Source: Aristolochia californica
Taxonomy: Eukaryota > Streptophyta > Magnoliopsida > Piperales > Aristolochiaceae
Assembly: GCA_029961685.1 (NCBI GenBank)
Contig: JARWKL010000008.1
Coordinates: forward strand, 7,690,501 to 7,754,500
Length of the DNA: 64,000 nt
Reading direction: 5' to 3'
Below are positions 37,227 through 47,795 of this stretch, one piece after another. The notes beneath the pieces were generated by a model. It was not told the DNA's origin and ran no database searches. It worked only from the letters and a program-made list of their open reading frames with translations. The position numbers were made by a program, and so were the translations under genes. The stretch's first letter is position 1; each line of letters opens with the position of its first letter.

Positions 37227-37800
37227 TGAAAATAAGCCTAAATGGGAACCGTTTCACCTTAGTGCTAAGGGGATAAGTGAGAGTCAAATAAAGGATGGTA
37301 GGAGAAAGGCTCCCAAATAATAAAAGGATAATATGGGTAATGAGGAAGGTAAGATGAAGAAGTCGGGGTCATCATGTGCTTTATTTTTTCAATTAATTCA
37401 AATTCATCATCATACGAACCAATGCCAACAATAGTTAGCAAATAATGAATCCGAGGCAAGCAACTAAGGATTTCTTCTTCAATAATAATGTCCCAATATA
37501 AAAGACACAATAGCAGTTGCGGTAATGAGCCAATGCCCTAATAACACGTACCAAATATGCAGTTATATAGTAACGGATAACTAGTGAATAATGAAAGTTC
37601 TTAATAAGGACACATGAAATAAACTACAATGAGTCCATCCTTGAATAAGGAAGTTATAAACCAAGTAATAAGTTGATGATAATCCGAGGTAATAATCCAA
37701 CTAAAAATAAAATGAGTCACACCGAGTGAAGGGCCAAGTCAAGATTCTGGGTGAAGCTGAGTCAAGAGACCAATCTGGCTCTACCAAAAATTAAGACTCA

Positions 37801-37880
37801 AAATAATGGGCTAAAATTCGGAATAATGGGCTAAAATTCAGAATAATGGGCTCAAAGTCTGAATAATGGGCTCATGAGTC
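37801..37880. repeat. 20-bp tandem repeat, four copies
   Basis: Four consecutive 20-base units beginning GAATAATGGGCT (first AAATAATGGGCT), with increasing change in the last two. Confidence 0.9.
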
Positions 37881-38831
37881 TAAGTTAACCTGGTCCGAGT
37901 CAGGCTGAGTCAAGAGAACCAAGCTTGGAACTTGATTCGGTATTATCAAGCAAATGTTAGGGGCTCTAAAGTGTCACTCATGCCTTGAACTGCTCAATTC
38001 TGGCATGCCCCAACCTTGGTTTCAGAAGTTAGATGGAAGCCAAATAAACCAATTGAGATTCATGGCTCAGAATAAAACTACCGGCTGGGATTCATGGCTT
38101 GGAATAAACTTCCAGCTCATATTGAAATCACTTTTGAATGAATATACCAGCCAATGAAGTTGCCAATCAAGAAAGTTTTTGAATGAAGATACCAACCAGC
38201 AAAATACATAGCCAACTTGATGAAACCTAAATAATAAGGATTAATCCAATTACAGAGACATCCAAAACTGCAATAGAGATCTTCAGTTCCAACTGGGATT
38301 AAAGTGAGCAAAGATATAGAATAAAGATACTTCGGACATCAAATTATCAATCGGAGAAAAAACACTCTGTTGCCAAACCAGCCATGACTTCCTCCATAAG
38401 CTCAACACTTTTCTAAATGAAGAAACACAGACCAGGATTTTTTTATCTGAAGGAATGGTTCCATCCAGTGTTGGACCAGATTAAAAAATGGCAGAAGATC
38501 AAAAGATTAAGTGGGCCTTCTGGTAAAAACACAACTTTCCAAACAATGATTAAATCTCCAAGGTGGCGTGGGAGATAATGGAAAGGCCAACGAAGGAGAC
38601 AAGCCAGAAACAACGAAGGTTCCAACCGAAAATAGCAATGCAAAACAAAGAAAGATATGAAAACAACAACTTTCTAGTTTAAAATATTCAAGCCAAGCAA
38701 CACCATGTCGTAATGTCGTTAATCCAGTAATTTGCCAAGATAGCTTAAATTAGAGCTTTCCAAGATAAGGAACAATGTTGTTCAATCCTTAATTCAGATA
38801 AATCACTCACTTTTCAATAATTACGATGCCA

Positions 38832-38920
38832 ACAGAATGCTAGATTGTCCAGAGAACAATCAGCGAAGTCCAACAGGAATGCTAGCTCATCCAGAGATCA
38901 ATCAGTGAGGTCTAGTAGAA
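38832..38920. repeat. Degenerate 42-bp tandem repeat
   Basis: Two imperfect copies with AACAG(A/G)ATGCTAG, then TCCAGAGA, then CAATCAG, inside the insertion. Confidence 0.55.
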
Positions 38921-39738
38921 TACCAGCCAACAGGATGATTAGCATGCTACGTGATACTAAAATCTGCCAACAACAGAATCACTGATGACCAAACATAGTA
39001 AGTAATGACTTTCGATGGCCAAAATAGAGCAAGTTACTGAAACAGTAATCTTTTTTTTCCTTGGATTATTAGCAAATTAATCAACAACAACTAGAGAGAT
39101 TATTCAGCAAACAATCGATTATTAGCATACGTGGAACCAAGATTAGCAGATGGATGCTCCAGCTATGCAATTGAATCTTCAATTCGAGCAGATTTCCAGA
39201 ATTTGTCAAGCCTCACAAGAATTCAGATAATGATCATTAGTAGTTTTCAAAAAAATAATCTAACATCTTACAACAACAAACACACTAGCTTTCCAGGATC
39301 TCATACTGCTTCTCTTACGGCAGTAGCAAACTAATCATTCTGAATTTCAGAGTGGATGAAACAACAAAAGTTTTGGAATAAAAAAAAACTTTACCAGTAG
39401 AGTAAATTAGCGTTCAACCAGTAGCAGATAATCAACTAAAGATCACACATTTGTCTTCCTGCTTCGGTCTTGTTCTCCAAAAATAAGAAACACCAATCTT
39501 ACTGAAGCAAATACCAAGAAACAAATACTTCTTGCATGAAATAGGTGCCAAGGACCAACATGATATATCTATTGTTTCATAGAGAAGTCAATAGAGGGAG
39601 CATATCTTCTTCAGATCAGCATGGGCAGTCTTCTTCAAACAGAACGCCAATGAAGTCTTCAACACCGAACAACGCCTTAATACCTCATAATCCGAGTAGC
39701 AAAGAAGTCCATAGCAATGAGTCCTGAAAACCAATCAC

Positions 39739-39753
39739 TGCTCTGATACCATC
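39739..39753 (-). other. Minus-strand tRNA primer-binding site
   Basis: GCTCTGATACCA on plus is the exact complement of TGGTATCAGAGC, the initiator Met-tRNA primer site of plant LTR retrotransposons. Confidence 0.8.
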
Positions 39754-39905
39754 TTGGGTAAAGAAGATAACACACGTTAAGGAGAAAAAAGGAGGAAGAA
39801 TGGGGTTATGGAGTAACAATATTACAATTATCCTAGTAAAAGTCAAGAAGAGACAAAAAAATGTATTACATCAACGACATTGTAATTACATCATATCTTC
39901 CAACA

Positions 39906-41365
39906 ACCTCAAACATCATTGAAAGACAACTCTTGAAGAATCACTCTCAAGGAAGAAGACAACGAGAAGACTAGAGTTCAAATATAAAAGTCAAATGTCC
40001 AAACTTAGTCACAATGTAAGAGAGTATTCCTTATCTCCCTTCTTTAAGTATAATTGTGAAAGTTGAGCTTTAGGTCATCAATTGCATATAGACATGTTTA
40101 GGAACATCATAAACATCATAGAGCACTTAGAGAAAAATATTATGATGCATAAAAAGTCAACATAGTTGAACTGGCACTGGAATGATCGAACAACCTCTAC
40201 CAATGATCGATCATCTAGAAGTATGCAGGTCAGAAATATAAAGCATGATTAATCAACCATAGTAGATTGATCCATCATCCAGAACATGGCCATTCCATGC
40301 TATAATGCATGATCGATCATCCCATTTGGATTGATCAATCAATTCTTCCTTGGCAAGCAAATTTTAGATGGAATAATCGAGCATCCCACCTAATTGATCT
40401 ATCAAACAGAATCATGCTAGTCAAGGACATAAAGCATGATCGATCATGAGAAATGCACTGATTGATTGTATTTGTTTTGCACAGCCCGAGGGAATTCTAA
40501 TTGATCGATCATCTCCTAGTCAATGATCGATAAACTTAAATTTTTTACACCAATGATAACATATTCATCAATCAGTCCATCAATCAATAAGTCACTCTCT
40601 AAAAGAAAAACAGTTGTTATGATCGATTGATCGATCAATCAAAGTAGAAATTTTTGCATATAGGCAAAAAATAACTAGTTTGAGTTGTAGAAGTTATAAA
40701 TACCCCACCAAACCATGTATTGAGAAGTTAATGAACATTTGTGGCAAATATATTAAGCCTTTACTCTCAATCTTGTAAAATCTCTAAAAAGTGTTTTAGA
40801 GTGAAAGAGTGAGCCATATTTTTGAAATTTCACATCTCTTTCGATCTCATCTTCGCATTCATATATAGTCAAGCTCCTTCAATCATTTCACATAGTATTT
40901 CCAAGGAAGAGGAAGTTTGGATCTCTCAAGGAGAAAGATCTCACCTACTAAGGTTGTACATTTTTCTTTTTATTTTTTCTTAAAATTTTGAAATGTTCAT
41001 CTAGAACCTATAGAATCTAGAAAGAAAGGGCCAGTTAGAGCTAGAATCTAACAGCAATCTCTTGAGGAGATCGGTGTTTTAAAAGCGTGTATTGAGCTTC
41101 ACATGGCTTAAAGAGAGACAAAAATATCTTTACATAATTCTAGCTATTAGAGATTTTGAATAATGGAATATCCCAAGCAAGGGTTCTTGGGCAGTGAATA
41201 CTGATAGGGGAACATCGATAACAAAAATTCTTTTAGCTCCTATGGTGTGTCCATGTTTGATTTACATTGAATTGCTTTTATGCATGATTTTTTATTACAC
41301 GCACAACTTAATTTTAATTTGATATTCTCAATTCACCCCCTCTTGAGAAGCCACTTGGGCCAACA
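39906..41365 (+). mobile_element. Copia 3' LTR, truncated at its 5' end
   Basis: Matches the 1.64-kb LTR from its position about 150 onward (CATCATTGAA, AAGAAGACAACGAGAAGACT, then the GATC block) to GGGCCAACA at 41365. The first 150 bases are missing at the junction with the insertion. Confidence 0.85.
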
Positions 41366-42300
41366 CTAGGATGATTTTTAAAGCTAGAGAAGGCTTGTGC
41401 ATTTATAGAATTGAAATTCTATTAAAAAAAGTAGTTGTTACTTGTTTACTGGCTTGTTTCTAGATCTTGCCAAAAACTTAGTAAATAAAATTTTAAAAAT
41501 ATGAAAAAATAATTAAAATAAAATATTTGTGCTAAATGTCATTTTGGTATAACACTTACACAGTTTTGAGGTCTACAACCAAAGATATTGCATGTTGATA
41601 TGCTTGAAATTCCATTTCTGGAACATGGGGTCGAGACCTTTGCTTTGGGATCGAACCCGTTTGATCCAATGACCCTTTTCAGGTTTAGTCATCTTATGTT
41701 TTCCTACAAGAGGTTGACTCCTTGGAGTGGAGATAAAATCCTATACCTTGGTTCCTCCTATAGCGGTCAACTCCTTAATTAAATCAAAACCTTTTGTAAG
41801 TTAGATTTGACTGATTTTAGCTAATTGTTGAGTGCATGGGTTTGACTCCCTAATTATGCAGTCAACTCCATATTTCTAAATTGATATTTTTTGGATTTTG
41901 AATTTTTTGAGTTTGTGTTTGCTGTTAGTGCATGTGCTCGACTCTTCTTTTCAACCATTGTTTGTAACGACTTTTGGACTCCTTTCTTAACAATTGCTGA
42001 TTATATTCAGCTCCAGAGACATGTGCTCGACTCCATCTATCATGTGCTCAAATCCATCAACTTTTAAATCATTGCTTGTAACGAATGTTTAAACTTTTTT
42101 GTTGACAGTAGTCAGCTCCATGGATATGTGCTCAACTTCATCATCTTACAATTGAGTTAGGCAATGCAACTTTGAATATTATAACCTTCTACTCATTCAT
42201 GTTCTTGACTCCTTTCTTGTGGAGTTGACTCTTTTTGAGAAATTCATACTTTGTTCACACTTCAAATAAAAAAATCAATAGCCTATATTTTTATCATCAA
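41366..42300. mobile_element. LTR-like remnant with repeated GTCGACTCC-type motifs
   Basis: Between 41580 and 42240 the words GTTGACTCC, GTCAACTCC, CTCGACTCC and TGTGCTCGACTCC recur, separated by AT-rich DNA. No coding sequence. Such repeated short words are common in the LTRs of some copia families, and this is the flank into which the element at 32966 inserted. The assignment is tentative. Confidence 0.35.
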
Positions 42301-43344
42301 AACAAGGATTTATGGAGAAGACTTTGAGCTTACTCTTCCTCAAACTTCTAAGTTGATGATTGGTTCAATATAAAATTACAACCTTATTAGGAACCTTTGT
42401 TTTCATCTAAGACAATCAAAATCTCTTATCAAGTGTATTAGAACTCAAATAGGTATGATGAAGAACAAATCTAAAGTTGGTGGGTTGCAGGGTTGGTTCA
42501 ATTTAAAGTACAACACCAATATTCAAGCAAAGTGATCAGGTACATGTGGAAACAATACAAACAAAGTACACATGACTTTTAGAGGGTTCATAGTCCTTTG
42601 TAGAATGCTAGTCCACAATCCAAAATGATTTCCACCTTAAGGCTCTGCTAACCTTGGGCTGTCCTATGACATCTATAGCAAATCACCTCTAAGGCTAATT
42701 GAAATATACCACTCTCTCACTTAGATTTGCAACAATTAATTAGGTACACTGGCCTAGACCCACAAAAGGTCAGTAGCTAATTTAGGCTACACAAGCCTAG
42801 ATTTAAGGGATTTTCAGGACCACCTACTTACACAAGGTCTTATTCTCACACAACAGAAAATACAACTTCTTACCCTCTACTCAACCACAATAGGTTCTCC
42901 AAAACACTTTGGGGTGAACAGGGTCTTGCTACATAAGGCTTGACCCAAATTTCTATGATTGCTTATAATATAGTTCATTGTGAATTACCTCTCAATAAGT
43001 AGATTTTAATAATCAAAACACAAACAAACAGGTACTCTAATCCTATATACCTACTCAATGTAATCAACAATCAAAATAGTATTTGACTTGATTTGACAAT
43101 ATACTTAATAATGATGATTTAAAAATATAAGTTCAATATAAATTTGGGATTGGCTTTCTAAATGAACAACGAGTTACCTTGGGTTGTCCTGCATTTATCA
43201 AAATGTTAGAGGATCTCAATGAGTTGTAGAGACAAGCAGAGATGATAAAGCATCAACTAGAGCAGGTTAAGATTGGGTGGCGGAGTTACATTTTTGAAAG
43301 CTTTGACGAGCTTAACAGTTGTGAACCCCTTTTACTTTTTCCAG
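42301..43344. other. Intergenic, repeat-like, no gene seen
   Basis: AT-rich. Positions 42500-42950 resemble, in word order, the minus-strand LTR-like remnant of the tandem units (ACAACACCAATATT, TTCATAGTC, CCTTGGG), suggesting a distant relative. Nothing coding found. Confidence 0.4.
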
Positions 43345-43444
43345 GTCACAGGTTCTTCCGCTGAGACGCTACAACCTGTATAATCACAGAAGCAGTCGCC
43401 CCACTTTCCTCTCCATTTCTGCATGGCTTTCGGCTCCAGTCCAG
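43345..43444 (+). CDS. Candidate orphan exon, GC-rich
   Basis: 100 bases bounded by a good acceptor (CCTTTTACTTTTTCCAG) and a donor (CCAG|GTTAGT). It is open in one frame, reading QVLPLRRYNLYNHRSSRPTF then LSISAWLSAPVQ, which is basic and serine-rich like an organelle-targeting peptide. Its GC content is well above its surroundings. No partner exons were identified, so it may be a captured or leftover gene piece, or chance. Confidence 0.25.
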
Positions 43445-44061
43445 GTTAGTCTCTCTTCACCAGGTTCTCTAGGTTAGTCTCATTCTCAACCATGTTGTAC
43501 ATTGTTCATGTTCAATAGTCTTCTCCTTCCTTTGGTTATTTATCATCCTATTGTCGGATTAAACCTCTTCTTATCATGCTAATGGTCATGGACATAAAGC
43601 TACTTCATGCCCTCATGATGAGACCTTCAACAGCTATTAGGTATTAGTAGTTATATCTAATTATGGGATTTTCAGTAGTTACCGATTAGTTTATTCAAGT
43701 CTTGATTAATGATTTACAAATGCAAGGGTTGTTTGTCTAAGTTAAAGCACAATTGAGCCTCTTGATAAACAAATATTATAATGAAACTCAAAACAAGATT
43801 ACACTCAATCATAAGGTGAATCTACCAAAAATTTAGGAGCTCTAATGAATAACTATTAAACTAAAAGACATTAAAAATACAGCTGCAAAGCTGGTAATGG
43901 TAGGAAGTCTACTAATCAATCACTCAATACAAAGATGTTGAGCCTTCTATGATATGAAAATCAAATGAAAAACTCCCATAAATCAAGTAATGAAGTATTT
44001 GAATCATATTTTAAAATCCAAGCACTAAAATATTTAGCTTTAACTGAAAAACTTTATAAAA

Positions 44062-44521
44062 TGTTAAAAGACACCCATGTGTGTAGGGGTGGCATGGCTA
44101 GTACATAATTATGCAAGTTGGTGTATGTCCTCTTATGTCCTTTTCCTTTTGAAGCATGTAGCCCTAAGGGCATTTTAGTTATTATAAACACCCCCACAAC
44201 TATAATATAACATCAATGTACGGACTAGAGCATTCAAGCATCCTCCTCTTGGCTCAAATTCGTTCATACACATCTATCTTTTTTCCTCTTTTTTCTCTTC
44301 CTTGGTTTCTTCTCTCCTCTCGTTTCTTCTCCTTTGTTCCTTGGTTTCTTCTCTCCTCTCCTTTCTTCTCTCCTCTCTTCCTTGGTTTCTTCTCTCCTCT
44401 CCTTTCTTCTCTCTTCTCTTCCTTGGTTTCTTCTCTCCTCTCTTCCTTGGTTTCTTCTCTCATCTCTTCTCTCCTTCCTTTGAGATCTCTTGTGTTAGTG
44501 TGTTGTCCTTTGAAATCAACA
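44062..44521 (+). mobile_element. LTR (first of a pair) with downstream primer site
   Basis: Starts TGTTAAAAGACACCCATG and ends TTGAAATCAACA, followed at once by TGGTATTAAAGTGGG (44522-44536), a slightly changed primer site. Contains GTAGCCCTAAGGGCATTTTA and the word GAGCATTCAAGCA, both also seen in the LTR at 63667. A purine-rich leader (GGAAAAGGAGAAGAAGATGG) follows the primer site. It includes a CT minisatellite. Confidence 0.72.
44281..44475. repeat. Homopyrimidine minisatellite
   Basis: Repeated TTCCTTGGTTTCTTCTCTCC units separated by variable TCTCCTTTCTTC runs; nearly pure pyrimidine on the plus strand. The second LTR (45066) has only a short version, so this is an expansion within the first LTR. 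Confidence 0.9.
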
Positions 44522-45065
44522 TGGTATTAAAGTGGGCAAAGATTTGACATGGAAAAGGAGAAGAAGATGGACAATAAAAGGAGGAAGAAGAAGAAAAAGA
44601 AAAAGGAAAGGAAAAAAAGAGTAGTTTCTCATTTTTACCTTTAGTCTTCTTTCCCAATTTTTTTTCATTGGATTTCTCACTTCTTACGATGAATTTCATA
44701 TAAAAAATTATATACTTTTGGAAATATCTTTGAGTCTAGATTCCAATTCAAAAATAATTATTGCAATTAGATTTTTATAGAAAGAGAAATCGACATTTGA
44801 AGTAGAAATGGTCAAGTAGCAACAAAAAGCCTCAACTTTTTGAACGGTTTATACCAGCATGAATGAAAATTTATGTTGAAAATTATATTTAAAACCGACA
44901 TAGTGTTGAGACCAAGTTTTCATTGATCTTGCCATGGCAGCCCAACGACATTATTTTCAAAATAGTTTGGGTGGAGGAATTCTCCTCCTTTCTCCAATCC
45001 AAGTAGTTCAATTATATCAACACTGGTAAGGGAGATGGTCCTATGGGGTAGGAAAGAGAAAATTG

Positions 45066-45394
45066 TGTAAAATGACAGCCACATGTGTAGGGGTGGCATG
45101 ACTAGTAAATGAGGAGAACTTCCATAGAGATGAGAGAGAATTGTAAATATACAAGCTGGTGTATGACCTCTTATGTTTCTTTCCTTTTTAAACATGTAGC
45201 CCTAAGGGGATTATAGTCATTGTAAACTCACAACTATAAATATAGCCTCAAGGTATGGGGTAGAGCATTCAAGTCACTTCCTCTTTGCTCAAATTCACCA
45301 TACCTCTCTCTCTTTTTGTCTTTTGTCTCCCTTAGTTTCATCTCTCCTCTCCTTGAAATCTCTCGTGTTAATGTATTAGCACTAGAAATCAACA
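45066..45394 (+). mobile_element. LTR (second of a pair) with downstream primer site
   Basis: About 330 bp sharing GTGTAGGGGTGGCATG, GTAGCCCTAAGGG, GAGCATTCAAG and the end GAAATCAACA with the LTR at 44062. Followed by TGGTATCATAGCAGAC (45395-45410) and the same purine-rich leader. Both LTRs are followed by primer site and leader, so the pair is two 5' ends in tandem rather than a 5' and a 3' LTR. Only about 540 bp lie between, with no coding sequence. Confidence 0.72.
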
Positions 45395-45599
45395 TGGTAT
45401 CATAGCAGACAAAGATCTGAGATGGAAAAGGAGAAGAAGATGGAGAGGAAAGGGAGGAGGAAGAAGAAAAAAAAGAAAAGGAAAATAAGGGGAATTTCTC
45501 ACTTTTCCCTTTAGTCTTCTTTCCCAATTGTACTTTCTGATTGGTGGAATTGTAATTTCTATGGCGTGAGTGTCAGACATAAGCAAGTGGTATTGACAA

Positions 45600-46212
45600 T
45601 CCCTTTGTCTATTCTTGTATAGCCTATTTAGTTGCTGGAAGATCCTTTTGTGGGTCTAGGCTAGTGTGCTTAATTAACTATTGTAAATCTTAGTGAGAGT
45701 GTGGTATGCGAGTTGGTTGGCGAGTCACTGTGGATAACATTATAATTGTTCTTAGAGATTATTTGTTGTAGATGTTGTAGGACTACCCAAGCTTAGAAGT
45801 GTTAAGTTATGGAACCTAATCAGTGCCTTATGTTGAGTCGGTACACGGATCCACAATATATTAACTGTTGTTTCATTAAGGGCAGTTTGGGAATTTTACT
45901 CTTGTATCGTGGTTGCCTAATTTTCTCTTTATAATTGAGAGACGTTGTTGTTAGGGTTTTATCATCACCAAGAAGGAGCTAGAGTTGTAGCCTGAGAGAG
46001 GTTAGAGAGAACACTTGTAAGTGTGTGTAATTTCTCTTGTAAGCTACTTCATCTTGCTAGTGGATTACTGCAGTAGTGGAAGGCAGGACGTAGTCTCACC
46101 TTGAAGCGAACCTGTATAAATCTTGTTATTTTTAGTGTTTTCTTTTCCTTTGTTCTATATTTATTATTGTTGTTATCATTGTTTTGGAATTATGGGGTCT
46201 AATTCCTAAAAG
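45600..46212 (+). mobile_element. TNT1-like copia LTR fragment
   Basis: The stretch with GTGGATTACTGCAGTAGTGG, AAGGCAGGACGTAGTCTC, AAGCGAACCTGTATAAATCT and GGGGTCTAATTCC matches the 3' part of a common plant copia LTR type (as in TNT1-like elements). The usual CCCAACA end and primer site are missing, so it is a truncated LTR. The left edge is uncertain. Confidence 0.6.
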
Positions 46213-46381
46213 GAATAGCTTCAAGGTGTAAAAACATTTATGGGGTGGACAAGCAATCCACATAAGGATTGTGAAGCCTCTAAAAATCCATTGTGTACTT
46301 TTTATATAATTGCTTCCATGTGTACCTTCATTACTGTGCATGAATGTAAACTATACAATTGGCATTATAATATACATAATC

Positions 46382-46382
<1 letters not shown>

Positions 46383-46412
<30 letters not shown>
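46383..46412. repeat. Poly(C) tract, 30 bases
   Basis: Thirty consecutive C on the plus strand between AATCA and ACCATGCATG. Long G/C homopolymers are rare in AT-rich plant DNA and prone to assembly error. The length is therefore unsure. Confidence 0.9.
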
Positions 46413-46559
46413 ACCATGCATGTATGTGACCATGCATACATGTGAAGGTTCAACTACACTAGTAAGAGAGATTTTAGTTGTCATGGATAAAGTCAAAGCT
46501 CCCTAATAAGGTTGTAATTTGAGATTGAACCAGTCATCAACCTAGATCCCTTCACAAGA

Positions 46560-47310
46560 GTCTTACACATGCCTGCATCATTTGGACACTTCACAATCAC
46601 CTTCATTATCTATCCTATATGCGAAATTTAATGGGATGTCTTTGTAATCGCTCCCCTCAAATACTTATAACATCATTTGAAATTTCATTCCTTTAGTTCT
46701 CTTACCAAGGGATACCATTGCCACTTATATCATGTGAGTAATATGTGTTGGAATTTAGGGGTGTTGATATTAGCTTTGAGAGATGAAATATACCCAATCG
46801 AATCCAACACATGGTGTATATTAGAAGTAACCATACGGGCATTACCTGTTATGGTGATTCTTGAGGTTGATACGTGCCACATTACTCTAACTCACCTTGT
46901 CAACTTTTAAGTGGTTCCTAATTGTAGAAAATTAAACTAAAAAACCACCTTTCCCATAATAAAGCTATCCTTTAACATTAATTAGAAGTGAGAATTATTA
47001 TCTTGTAGGTGTTTTTCCAATTTTATCAAAATTACACCTTAGGTAAAAGAATTTAGTCTAAAGGCAATAGAAGTGAAAATGATTCATAAAGCTGAATACA
47101 AGTATCTTATACAATGTTTCTACGTTATTTCTTTCAATTTTTAATATTTTTTATATCTTGAATATTTTTGGATATTCTAAATCATAAGAGTTCCCAATGT
47201 AGAAATTCTTTATATTCCTTTACATTTCTTTTGGTTTCAAACTTGGGTAAGTTTGTGATCGTAAGAAAGTCACATAGAGATGTTTTCATCTTGAAAATCA
47301 TCTCTTTTAA
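46560..47310 (-). repeat. Inverted, diverged copy of tandem-unit segment (about 5330-6080)
   Basis: Read on the minus strand it follows unit positions from the ATTCAAGAT region through the MITE (GGTGTAATTTTGATAAAATT, ATAATAATTCTCACTTCT) to AGATAATGAAGGTGATTGTG and CCAAATGATG. At the place where the units carry the solo LTR this copy has none. Clearly more diverged than the units are from each other. Confidence 0.75.
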
Positions 47311-47564
47311 ATTACAAAGGTGATATTAGAAATGCCAGCCCTTGCTTCTCGTGCCATAAGTGTCACCAAATAGTGATTTTATCTCTTCAATGAAACTCAT
47401 TTAAGGGACAAAAGACAGCCTCCAATTTAATCTCCTCAATCCCATTATATTTCATGTAGTAAACAGAAATTGAACATGCCTCTATAAAAAATTAGGCATA
47501 ATTGAATAAGATATACCTTTTTTATATTTTCTTGATTATTTCTAGCCTTTTTTTTTCATTCGAT

Positions 47565-47795
47565 CTTTTAGAGTGGACGGAGTTTGTATGCCTCGATAAA
47601 AGAAATCAAGGAGGTTGATCTTAATCAGAATGGAAGCATAAGGCACTCCAAATTGATCGGTTATGATATTCTTTGGATGGAAAATTTTTGAATGTCAAAT
47701 TGTTTGTTTTCTTGTCATTGATATCTTCTTTGAACTTGACTTGTTGAAAAATGGAGTTTCCTTCAATTTTCAAGGGTCTCGATGTGGGCCTAACA
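47565..47795 (+). pseudogene. F-box/LRR scrap
   Basis: Readable in broken frames as EWTEFVCLDK, GSIRHSKLI-like, LVMIFFGWKI and FVFLSLISSLNLTC, following the order of the LRR part of the tandem-unit relics (SVRHSDSTD, DDIRWGMNKF, CLSISSLNLTC). Frameshifts and stops throughout. It stands about 250 bp from the inverted unit copy. Confidence 0.5.

Larger units (their letters stand above)
37227..39905 (-). mobile_element. Foreign insertion, probable minus-strand TRIM/LARD-like element
   Basis: Interrupts the copia element. Near its right end GCTCTGATACCA (39739-39750) is the reverse complement of the canonical primer site TGGTATCAGAGC, so an element lies on the minus strand. Its LTR would be 39755-39905, about 150 bp, TGGGTAAAGAAG to CTTCCAACA on the plus strand. 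No matching LTR is seen at the left end. The internal part has no recognisable gag or pol. A short minus-strand open stretch (37265-37510) resembles nothing I know. The left edge is uncertain. Confidence 0.5.
32966..41365 (+). mobile_element. Full-span copia insertion, decayed and nested
   Basis: 5' LTR 32966-34603, primer site TGGTATCAGAGTGGG at 34606-34620, gag from 34671, protease and pre-integrase remains to 37226, a foreign insertion 37227-39905, and a 5'-truncated 3' LTR 39906-41365. Flanks CTAAG (32961-32965) and CTAGG (41366-41370) fit a 5-bp target duplication with one change. LTRs differ visibly over their length, so the insertion is old. Integrase, reverse transcriptase and RNase H are absent. 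Confidence 0.8.

Noticed and set aside
44216..44547. Open frames rich in Ser, Leu and Phe (plus) or Glu, Arg and Lys (minus)
   Set aside because: They are translations of the homopyrimidine minisatellite within an LTR.
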